From: Thermoleophilia bacterium
GTDB lineage: Bacteria; Actinomycetota; Thermoleophilia; Gaiellales; SKUG01
NCBI GenBank assembly: GCA_007122215.1
Contig: SKUG01000152.1
Span: 1 to 6,251, forward strand
Length of the DNA stretch: 6,251 bases
Direction: 5' to 3'
Part shown: positions 1 through 5,549 of the stretch, in pieces
Position numbering within the stretch: the stretch's first letter is position 1
Layout: every line of letters starts with the position of its first letter
The notes under the pieces: generated by a model
What the model was told of the DNA's origin: nothing
Seen by the model: the letters and a program-made list of their open reading frames with translations, nothing else
Databases searched by the model: none
Position numbers and translations under genes: made by a program

Positions 1-1
1 C

Positions 2-163
2 CGCTACCTCGATGGGCGCGGGAATCCCGACGAGCTTCGGGAGGCCGCGCGGCGCGTGGCCCAGGTCGATGCGCAGATCCGCGCATTCCGGGAGTCCGGA
101 GGCTCGGCAGCCCTGCCCGGGGTGGCCGCCGAGGGCCTCCCACGCGGCGCATCTGGACCCTGA
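2..163 (+). CDS. C-terminal end of an unidentified protein (5' truncated by window edge)
   Basis: An open frame runs from the left edge to a TGA at 161-163 and gives 53 residues. It starts RYLDGRGNPDELREAARR and ends in a Gly/Ala/Pro-rich tail (LPRGASGP). Residues 8-32 are a charged amphipathic helix (DELREAARRVAQVDAQIRAF), followed by a probably disordered tail. Codons end mostly in G or C, which supports real coding. I do not recognise the family. It lacks the transmembrane ending expected of FtsX, the frequent upstream neighbour of this type of M23 peptidase. A hairpin follows the stop, so it probably ends its own transcript. The missing N-terminus prevents any functional call. Confidence 0.6.
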   Translation, partial: RYLDGRGNPDELREAARRVAQVDAQIRAFRESGGSAALPGVAAEGLPRGASGP

Positions 164-172
164 CCGATGGCT

Positions 173-192
173 GCCGACGCCGTGACGTCGGC
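173..192 (+). terminator. Hairpin after the truncated gene, possible terminator
   Basis: A perfect 7-bp inverted repeat (GCCGACG at 173-179, CGTCGGC at 186-192) with a 6-nt loop lies 10 nt after the TGA at 161-163. No T-tract follows, so if it terminates it would do so as a U-tract-less or Rho-assisted terminator. It also lies upstream of the M23 peptidase start and could instead sit in that gene's leader or promoter region. Confidence 0.35.
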
Positions 193-258
193 GCTGTGCT
201 TGAATGGAGCCCGGCTCGCCGGCGTGGCCATTCCTCCCGGCAGGTGCCAGGGAACGAC

Positions 259-1503
259 GTGAACGCCCCGACCGACATCCACCCAGCGCATCCCCACCGG
301 GCCTCCCGGCGCAGTGCCGTGCTGGCCTCCGTGCTGGTGCTCGCCCTGCTGCCGCTCGTCGGACAGGCCGCGGCCAGCACCCTCGAGCAGCGGCTGTCGA
401 CCAAAAAGCAGCAGCGCGAGCGGATCGAGGGCCAGCTCGAGCAGAGCCGCGAGCGGGAGCAGGTCCTCACCAGCAGGATCTCGGAGTTCCGGCGGCGGAT
501 CGAGCAGCTGAACGGCCCCATCGCGGATCTCGACGCGGAGATCACGCGGCTCGAGGCCGAGATACAGGCTGGTCGGGAGCGCCTTGCCAGGCTCAGGGAC
601 GAGCGTGAGGCGCTGGCAGTTCGACTGCGCAGGCTCGAGGCCGAGCTGCAGGTCGCCGAGCAGCGGCTGCTCAACCGGCTCGTCGACATCTACGTCAGCG
701 GCGGCCAGGGAGGGCTCTCCAGCGCCCTGGTTCCGGGCGACACCTTCAGCGACTGGGTCGACCGCCAGGAGGTCGTCGGCCGCATCGCCGAGAAGGACGA
801 CGAGATCATGACCTCGGTCGACCGGCTGCGCGGCGGGGTCGACCGCGACCGCCAGCGCACGCGCCGGCTCGAGGCCAGCACGCGTGAGCAGGTCCGGCAG
901 GTCGAGGCCGACGAGGCAGCCGTCCAGGAGCGGCGGGCAGAGCTCGTGGCGCGCCGCTCGGAGCTCGAGGGCGTCAAGGCCGAGCGCGAGGGCTACCTCG
1001 AACGCGTGCGCGAGCAGCAGCAGGACATGCACCGCAACCTCAAGTCGCTCGAGGAGGACTCCAAGGCACTCGAGGCTGCGATCGCCTCCGGCCAGCAGGC
1101 AGCCAGCGCCGGGGTCAGCGTCCCGGCAGGTCCGGGACCGAGCGGCCTCGCATGGCCGGTCAGCGGTCCGGTGGTCTCACCGTTCGGTCCGCGCTGGGGA
1201 CGACTGCATGCCGGGATCGACATCGCGGCGCCGGCCGGCACCCCGATCTATGCAGCGGCAGCGGGCGTGGTGACCTATGCAGGATGGATGGGCGGCTACG
1301 GCAACCTCGTGATCGTCCAGCACGGCGGCAACCTCGCCACGGCGTACGCGCACATGTCGACCATGGCATCGGCAGTCGGCCAGGTCGTCACGCAGGGCCA
1401 GCTGCTGGGCTACGTTGGCTGCACGGGGCACTGCTACGGCGATCACCTGCACTACGAGACGCGCCTCGGAGGCGTGGCCGTCGATCCGATGCGCTACTAC
1501 TGA
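259..1503 (+). CDS. Secreted coiled-coil M23 (LytM-type) peptidase, PcsB/CwlO/EnvC-like
   Basis: Predicted 414-aa zinc endopeptidase acting on peptidoglycan cross-bridges outside the membrane, or a regulator of such an enzyme. A basic n-region (HRASRR, residues 13-18), a hydrophobic core (residues 19-36) and an AAA-S cleavage site near residue 39 form a Sec signal peptide. Two long Glu/Arg/Gln-rich coiled coils (about 41-144 and 169-274) flank a hinge (DIYVSGG, then FSDWVDR) typical of PcsB/CwlO N-terminal domains. A Gly/Pro linker leads to the M23 domain (about 295-414). All zinc ligands are present: HAGID (H317, D321), YAH (H365) and HLH (H396, H398). The GTG at 259 is preferred over the in-frame GTG at 196 because AGGGA precedes it by about 5 nt and it gives a normal signal peptide. 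Homologues of this layout are often controlled by FtsEX, but ftsEX is not visible here. The stop overlaps the convergent hpt stop by 7 bp. Confidence 0.9.
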   Translation: MNAPTDIHPAHPHRASRRSAVLASVLVLALLPLVGQAAASTLEQRLSTKKQQRERIEGQLEQSREREQVLTSRISEFRRRIEQLNGPIADLDAEITRLEAEIQAGRERLARLRDEREALAVRLRRLEAELQVAEQRLLNRLVDIYVSGGQGGLSSALVPGDTFSDWVDRQEVVGRIAEKDDEIMTSVDRLRGGVDRDRQRTRRLEASTREQVRQVEADEAAVQERRAELVARRSELEGVKAEREGYLERVREQQQDMHRNLKSLEEDSKALEAAIASGQQAASAGVSVPAGPGPSGLAWPVSGPVVSPFGPRWGRLHAGIDIAAPAGTPIYAAAAGVVTYAGWMGGYGNLVIVQHGGNLATAYAHMSTMASAVGQVVTQGQLLGYVGCTGHCYGDHLHYETRLGGVAVDPMRYY

Positions 1504-2084
1504 CCGGGAGCCACGGGAGCCGGCGAGAGGTCCAGCTCCACGAGGTCGGGCAGGTTCCGGTAGCGCTGGCGCCAGTCGAAGCCGTAGCCGACGTAGAAGC
1601 CGTCCGGTGGGGTGAAGCCGCGGTAGTGGATGTCCACCTCAGCCAGCCGGCGGTGTGGCCGGTCGAGCAGCGTGCAGACCCGGATGCTGCGTGGTCGACG
1701 CGACTCCAGCCACGAGAGGATGAAGCGCAGGGTCAGCCCGGTATCGATCACGTCCTCCACCAGCACCACGTCCCGGTCGGCGATCGGGTGCTGCAGGTCC
1801 TTGGTCACCTGCACCTGGTCGCCGGGGGCATGTCCGTCGAAGGCGCTGACGGCCAGGAAGTCCATCTCGTGGGGCAGGTCCATGGCGCGCGTCAGGTCAG
1901 CCGAGAAGATCGTGGCACCGGTCAGCACCGTCACGACCACGGGCGTCGTGCCCGCCAGGTCCTCGGATACCTCCGCGCCGAGCGCCTGCACGCGGGCGGC
2001 GATGTCAGACGAGGAGTAGAGGACCTCGCCGAGCTGCGGCTCGGGCATCGAGCGCTCGTCCGGAAGGGGGGCGGAGGGAGGCAT
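1497..2084 (-). CDS. hpt: Hypoxanthine phosphoribosyltransferase homologue
   Basis: Predicted cytoplasmic purine-salvage enzyme (195 aa) that transfers ribose-5-phosphate from PRPP to hypoxanthine or guanine to give IMP or GMP. The PRPP-binding signature VVLVEDVIDTGLTL (residues 106-119) is intact. The purine-binding C-terminal region is recognisable: LLDRPHRR (139-146), then GFYVGYGFD and QRYRNLP (162-179). The ATG at 2084 is chosen because GGGGAGA lies 5 nt upstream and because the codon overlaps the upstream gene's stop as TGATG. An in-frame ATG at 2048 lacks a ribosome site. Several positions differ from the usual HPRT consensus: LTG in place of LKG (54-56), SAF in place of SSY in the flexible loop (80-82), and LLDR in place of LLDK. 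Substrate choice is therefore less certain than family membership. It is not next to tilS or ftsH, a common neighbourhood for hpt. The stop is TAG. Confidence 0.88.
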   Translation of the reverse strand: MPPSAPLPDERSMPEPQLGEVLYSSSDIAARVQALGAEVSEDLAGTTPVVVTVLTGATIFSADLTRAMDLPHEMDFLAVSAFDGHAPGDQVQVTKDLQHPIADRDVVLVEDVIDTGLTLRFILSWLESRRPRSIRVCTLLDRPHRRLAEVDIHYRGFTPPDGFYVGYGFDWRQRYRNLPDLVELDLSPAPVAPGQ

Positions 2085-2527
2085 CAGGTCTCCCCGGCCG
2101 GCTGCGCGGCGGTGGCAGGAGCCCCTCCTGGACGACGACGTGCCAGGAGCTGCCGTCCCAGCGCCTCGATGTCGCGTCGGTAGAAGAGCTTGACGTTGAC
2201 GTCCGGATACCGCTCCCGCAGCTTGCGCAGCTTGCGGTTCTTGCGGGTCACGAGCTCCTGCCGCATCGTCGTGATCTCGAGGAAGAGGTTCTGGTCCGGG
2301 AGGTGGAAGTCGGGCGAGAAGGCCTCCACGACCCGTCCGGACGCGTCGGTCTCCAGCACGAAGGTCACCGGCTCGTACTCCCACGGGACCCCGTAGTAGT
2401 CGAGGATCGCGGCGCACTCGGCCTCCACGACGTGTGCGAACCGGGGCGGGTGGCTGCCGACGTAGCAGCGGAAGTCGCGCTGTCGATGGCGCCGGGCCTC
2501 GCTCGCCGACACCTCCCCGCGCGTCAT
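2084..2527 (-). CDS. PD-(D/E)XK nuclease-like small protein coupled to hpt
   Basis: A 147-aa basic protein of unknown function. Its core resembles the restriction-endonuclease fold: an acidic helix (HVVEAECAAILDYYG, 32-46), a strand pair (WEYEPVTFVLE), SPDF with D73, then LFLEIT with E84, and a strongly basic helix (RKNRKLRKLRER, 95-106), followed by NVKLFYRRD. The usual Lys of the E-x-K motif is Thr86. K96 or K99 could supply a migrated lysine, or the protein could bind nucleic acid without cutting. The Pro/Ala tail (about 132-147) looks disordered. Its TGA shares one base with the hpt start, so the two are almost certainly co-translated. The start is uncertain. ATG 2527 has no close ribosome site. 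GTG 2590 has GGAG 4 nt upstream and would add 21 residues. The frame stays open to GTG 2740, but A/T-ending codons become frequent there, which suggests non-coding sequence. Nuclease fold and function are inferred from motifs only. Confidence 0.75.
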   Translation of the reverse strand: MTRGEVSASEARRHRQRDFRCYVGSHPPRFAHVVEAECAAILDYYGVPWEYEPVTFVLETDASGRVVEAFSPDFHLPDQNLFLEITTMRQELVTRKNRKLRKLRERYPDVNVKLFYRRDIEALGRQLLARRRPGGAPATAAQPAGET

Positions 2528-2554
2528 CGACCGCTGGCGGGGAGGTCCCTCCCC
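2511..2554 (-). promoter_or_regulatory. Competing inverted repeats around the nuclease-like gene start
   Basis: A perfect 10-bp inverted repeat (ACCTCCCCGC at 2511-2520 and GCGGGGAGGT at 2537-2546 on +) encloses a 16-nt loop that contains the ATG at 2525-2527. The arm at 2539-2545 is also perfectly complementary to CCTCCCC at 2548-2554. In the - strand transcript the middle CCTCCCC segment could therefore pair either with the upstream GGGGAGG (a purine run resembling a ribosome-binding site) or with the downstream GGGGAGG. Seen directly: the repeats. Inferred: a role in setting translation. If the true start is GTG 2590, this element lies inside the coding region. Confidence 0.3.
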
Positions 2555-2955
2555 CTGGGCGTCCTCGACTGGAATGGCGGCCCTCGTCACGACACTCCGT
2601 ACCTTCCCGGCCCGTGTGGGAAGTCCTGCCCGCACCGGCAGGAATCCATGCAGCCGGCGCAGCATGCTGGCGACCGCTCTGGGGGACGGTCGCTCGGGAG
2701 GATGGGGGGAGGCACTCACGACGCGGTGATCATCGCCCACGGGCCGGACGCCGTGGGCAGGACGTGGCGGTCGGCGTCCGGGTCAGCTATCATGATCTGC
2801 GGTAGCCGCGACCAGCGCGGCGTGCCGGTCCCACCTCCACCCGTATCCCGCGGTCCGGAACGCTGCAGGCCGGCGACCATCCCCCGGCGCTGCACCTGCC
2901 GCCGGGTTCCATCAAGCGGCGACCACGGTCGCCCGTCGTCTGGGGCATACCTGCC
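2528..2955. other. Divergent intergenic region with the rho leader
   Basis: About 430 bp lie between the divergent nuclease-like gene and rho. Third-position bias falls away here, and none of the open frames crossing it resembles a known protein. It should hold the promoters of both operons. On + it contains a TATCAT box (2788-2793), a hairpin at 2805-2821 (GCCGCG, 5-nt loop, CGCGGC), a C-rich, G-poor tract at 2829-2849, and a second hairpin at 2918-2933 (GGCGACC, AC, GGTCGCC) about 22 nt before the rho ATG. No convincing - strand promoter was found. If the nuclease-like gene starts at 2590, the gap shortens accordingly. Confidence 0.6.
2788..2793 (+). promoter_or_regulatory. Candidate -10 box for rho
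   Basis: TATCAT differs from TATAAT at one position and stands out in very GC-rich surroundings. Transcription starting near 2800 would give a leader of about 155 nt before rho. At the right spacing upstream there is only TGGCGG, a poor -35, which is tolerated at many actinobacterial promoters. It also spans ATGATC, so chance is possible. Confidence 0.35.
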
Positions 2956-4275
2956 ATGACATCCATCGCCATCGTGCTCGAGGACAAGAAGGCAGCCGAG
3001 GAGGAGGCCAAGTCCGAGATCTCCGGGCAGCTGCTCGCCGACCTCTGGGAGGAGGCCGAGAAGCTGGGCATCAAGGGCTACCGGTCCATGTCCAAGCGCG
3101 AGATCGTGGCGGAGATCTGGAGCGAGCAGCTGCGTGCGTCCGGCGCGCTCGACCGAACCGGCTTCCTCGACATCCTGCCCGACGGCTACGGGTTCCTGCG
3201 CTGCCACGGCTACGCACCGAGCCAGGAGGATGCCTACGTCCCCCAGCAGATGGTCAAGAAGTACCGGCTGCGTCGGGGTGACCAGCTGGAAGGAACCATT
3301 CGCGAGGCCCGCAGCAACGAGAAGTTCCCGGCGCTCGTGGAGCTGCGGACGGTCAACGGCCTGCCTCCGGAGGAGGTCGGGATCCGGCCCCGTTTCGAGA
3401 CGCTGACACCGCTCTTTCCCGACCAGCGGCTGCGGCTGGAGCAGCCCACGCTCAAGGGACGCAACGCCGGGATGACCGGGCGGGTCATCGACCTGGTCGC
3501 CCCGATCGGCAAGGGCCAGCGTGGCCTGATCGTCTCGCCGCCCAAGGCCGGCAAGACGATGGTGCTCAAGTCGATCGCCGGGTCGATCGCCGAGAACAAC
3601 CCCGAGGCTCACCTGATCTGCCTGCTCGTCGACGAGCGGCCAGAGGAGGTCACCGACATGCAGCGCTCGGTGAAGGGGGAGGTCATCTACTCGACCTTCG
3701 ACATGCCCGCGGAGAACCACATCCAGATCGCCGAGCTGACGCTCGATCGCGTCAAGCGCCTGGTCGAGATGGGACGTGACGTGGTCGTGCTGCTCGACTC
3801 GATCACGAGGCTCGCCCGCGCCTACAACCTGGGTGCCCCGGCATCCGGTCGCATCCTCTCGGGCGGCGTTGACTCGGCGGCGCTGTACCCGCCCAAGAAG
3901 TTCTTCGGTGCGGCGCGCAACATCGAGGGTGGTGGCTCGTTCACGATCATCGCAACGGCGCTGATCGACACGGGCTCGAAGATGGACGAGGTCATCTACG
4001 AGGAGTTCAAGGGCACCGGCAACATGGAGCTCCACCTCGATCGCAAGATGGCCAACAAGCGCGTGTACCCCGCGATCAACATCGACATGAGCTCGACGCG
4101 CCGCGAGGAGCTGATCCTCGACCCGGAGGAGGCCGTCTACGTCTGGAAGCTGCGGTCGGTGCTGCACTCGCTCGAGCCCCAGGCCGCGCTCGAGCTGCTG
4201 CTGAGCAAGCTCAAGGACGCTCCCACGAACGACGTCTTCCTCAAGGCGATCGGTGCGGGCGCCTCGAAGAAGTGA
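2956..4275 (+). CDS. rho: Transcription termination factor Rho
   Basis: A 439-aa hexameric RNA-dependent ATPase/helicase that ends transcription at Rho-dependent sites and silences untranslated RNA. An acidic N-terminus is followed by a Rho_N helical domain (about 24-60, [20 protein letters not shown]), then the cold-shock-like primary RNA site (about 70-134, [13 protein letters not shown], then [18 protein letters not shown]). The RecA-type motor has Walker A PPKAGKT (195-201), [11 protein letters not shown] (226-236), Walker B VVVLLD (276-281), the [10 protein letters not shown] segment (282-291), the secondary-site Q-loop region [20 protein letters not shown] (303-322), and [12 protein letters not shown] (354-364). 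Every motif I can check is intact. It is about the length of the E. coli protein and lacks the long Arg/Asp-rich insert common in Actinomycetota. No strong ribosome site precedes the ATG, but [17 protein letters not shown] begins soon after it, so the start fits the family. Confidence 0.97.
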   Translation: MTSIAIVLEDKKAAEEEAKSEISGQLLADLWEEAEKLGIKGYRSMSKREIVAEIWSEQLRASGALDRTGFLDILPDGYGFLRCHGYAPSQEDAYVPQQMVKKYRLRRGDQLEGTIREARSNEKFPALVELRTVNGLPPEEVGIRPRFETLTPLFPDQRLRLEQPTLKGRNAGMTGRVIDLVAPIGKGQRGLIVSPPKAGKTMVLKSIAGSIAENNPEAHLICLLVDERPEEVTDMQRSVKGEVIYSTFDMPAENHIQIAELTLDRVKRLVEMGRDVVVLLDSITRLARAYNLGAPASGRILSGGVDSAALYPPKKFFGAARNIEGGGSFTIIATALIDTGSKMDEVIYEEFKGTGNMELHLDRKMANKRVYPAINIDMSSTRREELILDPEEAVYVWKLRSVLHSLEPQAALELLLSKLKDAPTNDVFLKAIGAGASKK

Positions 4276-4281
4276 TGCAGG

Positions 4282-4287
4282 TAAGCT
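4282..4287 (+). promoter_or_regulatory. Weak candidate -10 box upstream of the MIP18-family gene
   Basis: TAAGCT fits the loose TANNNT pattern and sits in the 51-nt gap between rho and the next gene, about 40 nt before its ATG. No matching -35 is visible. I see no hairpin in the gap, so read-through from rho is an equally good explanation for expression of the downstream gene. Confidence 0.2.
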
Positions 4288-4326
4288 GCTCGGGACACCG
4301 CGATCACGAACTTACGGGAGGCAGCC

Positions 4327-4650
4327 ATGAGCGCCACAGAAGAACGCCCCAGCGAGGATCGGGTCATCGATGCCCTGCGGCAGGTCGAGGATCCCGAGCT
4401 CGGGATGGACATCGTCGAGGTCGGCCTCGTCTACGGCGTTGAGTATCCGGAGGAGGCCGGCGCCGTGCGCGTTCGCTACTCGCTGACCTCACCGGCGTGC
4501 CCGGCTGGTCCCCAGATCACCCAGAACATCGTCGACACCGTGCGCGCGCTCCCGGGCGTGGAGAGCGTCGAGCCCGAGCTCGTCTGGGATCCTGCGTGGA
4601 CGCCGGATCGCATGAGCGACGACGCGAAGTTCATCCTCGGCATCGGCTGA
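4327..4650 (+). CDS. MIP18/DUF59-family Fe-S cluster assembly factor (SufT-like)
   Basis: A 107-aa cytoplasmic protein of the family that includes SufT and PaaD-like factors, which help mature Fe-S proteins. The family core is clear: an N-terminal helix (EDRVIDALRQV), the DPE signature (residues 22-24, followed by LGMDIVEVGLVYGVE), strands VRVRYSLTSPACPAGP with the conserved cysteine C58, a helix (QITQNIVDTVRALPGV), and the typical ending WDPAWTPDRMSDDAKFILG (87-105). GGGAGG at 4316-4321 lies 5 nt before the ATG, an excellent ribosome site. It follows rho by 51 nt on the same strand with no terminator between, so it may be partly co-transcribed with rho. No suf or isc genes are in the window, so its exact client is unknown. 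No symbol is assigned because SufT and PaaD-type paralogues cannot be separated from this evidence. Confidence 0.9.
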   Translation: MSATEERPSEDRVIDALRQVEDPELGMDIVEVGLVYGVEYPEEAGAVRVRYSLTSPACPAGPQITQNIVDTVRALPGVESVEPELVWDPAWTPDRMSDDAKFILGIG

Positions 4651-4665
4651 GGTCCGCCAACGCAC

Positions 4666-4694
4666 GGTGCCCGCCGGCGAGGCCGACGGGCACC
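4666..4694. terminator. Strong stem-loop between convergent genes
   Basis: GGTGCCCG (4666-4673) pairs with CGGGCACC (4687-4694). After one C/A mismatch, CGGC (4675-4678) pairs with GCCG (4682-4685) around a 3-nt GAG loop, making 12 base pairs in all. It lies 15 nt past the MIP18-family stop and 28 nt past the stop of the facing - strand gene, the expected place for a bidirectional terminator. Neither side has a T-tract, as is often the case in high-GC genomes. Confidence 0.65.
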
Positions 4695-4722
4695 ACGTCC
4701 TGATCCTGGATGTCTGCCGTTC

Positions 4723-5394
4723 TCAGCCTTCCGGTGCCTGCCCAGGGGCGGGCTCGGCTGGCGGCTGGGCAGCGTCACCTGCGGGCGGCGCGCCTGCGTC
4801 ATCGGCCGCTGGCGGCGGGACCAGCTTGACGGCGGCCCAGACGGCCATCCGTGCCTGGTCGACGACCTGTGCTGCCGATCCCAGCTGCTGGCCGACCTCC
4901 TGGGTGATCTGCGCACCGGACAGGACCTGCCCCGCACCGTCGAACGCAGAGCTCAGCTTGCCGATGGTGTCGTAGAGCTGGGCCTCGAGCAGCTGGACGC
5001 CGGCGACCGGGTCGGCCCGCAGCTCCTCGGGCAGCTCGCCGGCCTGGGCCGGGTCGATGACCGGGCTGTCGGTCAGCTTCGAGATGATCCCGATGCGCTG
5101 GATGGCGTCGCTGACCGGCTGGGGGATGTCGCCCTGGTCCTGCAGCAGCGCTGCAAGCTGGACGACCGCTGCGCCGGTAGAACCGACCGCAGTGGTGATC
5201 ATGCCCGCTCCCTGCAGGAGCTGGTCGACCAGCTGGTTGGGATCAACGGGACCTGCATCGGGCTGCTGCGCGTCGCCTCCCGGGGCAGGTGCTGCATCGG
5301 CAGGTGGGGGTGGCGGTGCAGCGCCCGCATCAGGGGCGGGTGCGGCCGACTGGGGGGGAACCGCGGGTGCGGCGACCGGTGGAGCGGCTTCCAT
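4723..5394 (-). CDS. Pro/Ala-rich protein of unknown function
   Basis: A 223-aa protein I do not recognise. Residues 1-50 are almost wholly Pro, Ala, Gly, Asp and Gln, and 192-223 are again Pro/Ala-rich; both ends are likely disordered. The middle (about 52-191) looks folded and helical, with QLVDQLLQGAGM, a mildly hydrophobic stretch (GAAVVQLAALLQ, 74-85), DAIQRIGIISKLTDS (97-110), an acidic piece with GELPEELRADPVAG, and repeated amphipathic helices to AVWAAVKLV (184-192). There is no signal peptide, clear transmembrane helix, cysteine or nucleotide-binding motif. The ATG at 5394 is well supported by AAGGAG 5 nt upstream. The frame stays open past it, but only as the antisense shadow of the neighbouring oxidoreductase. 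A scaffold or surface-associated role would fit the layout but is only a guess. It probably has its own promoter in the 155-nt gap upstream. Confidence 0.8.
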   Translation of the reverse strand: MEAAPPVAAPAVPPQSAAPAPDAGAAPPPPPADAAPAPGGDAQQPDAGPVDPNQLVDQLLQGAGMITTAVGSTGAAVVQLAALLQDQGDIPQPVSDAIQRIGIISKLTDSPVIDPAQAGELPEELRADPVAGVQLLEAQLYDTIGKLSSAFDGAGQVLSGAQITQEVGQQLGSAAQVVDQARMAVWAAVKLVPPPAADDAGAPPAGDAAQPPAEPAPGQAPEG

Positions 5395-5416
5395 GCTCTC
5401 TCCTTGGATGGTGGTG

Positions 5417-5432
5417 GCGTCACGCCTGACGC
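5417..5432. promoter_or_regulatory. Operator-like palindrome upstream of the Pro/Ala-rich gene
   Basis: GCGTCA and TGACGC form a perfect 6-bp dyad around CGCC, 22 nt upstream of the ATG at 5394 on the - strand. On that strand TACGCA (5450-5445), a weak -10 candidate, would place a transcript start next to the dyad. It could be a repressor site or a leader hairpin. Only the symmetry is seen; its use is inferred. Confidence 0.3.
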
Positions 5433-5549
5433 GTGCTGGGCAATGCGTACCCCCGAGTATCCCGCACGACCTGGGTCCTGTCGCTCGAGGGGTCGGGCAA
5501 GGGCCGGGTGGGCCGCCGGGATGGCCCGGTCCTCCGACGCCGGTGACGG

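Noticed and set aside
196..258. Longer M23 peptidase from GTG 196
   Set aside because: It has no ribosome site and would bury the signal peptide behind 42 residues; GTG 259 has AGGGA at good spacing.
4..1032. 342-codon open frame on - antisense to the M23 coiled coil
   Set aside because: The peptidase on + has a signal peptide and a full domain order; the antisense product is a compositional shadow.
1505..1521. Tandem CGGGAGCC repeat near the hpt 3' end
   Set aside because: Two copies encode the Ala/Pro tail of hpt (APVAPG); ordinary low-complexity coding.
1152..2183. 343-codon open frame on + crossing the M23/hpt junction
   Set aside because: It is out of frame with the M23 domain and antisense to hpt, with no recognisable motif.
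2716..4167. 483-codon open frame on - antisense to rho
   Set aside because: It lies opposite an unmistakable rho gene. Its product is Leu/Asp/Val-rich low complexity, as expected from the complement of GC-rich codons, and matches no family.
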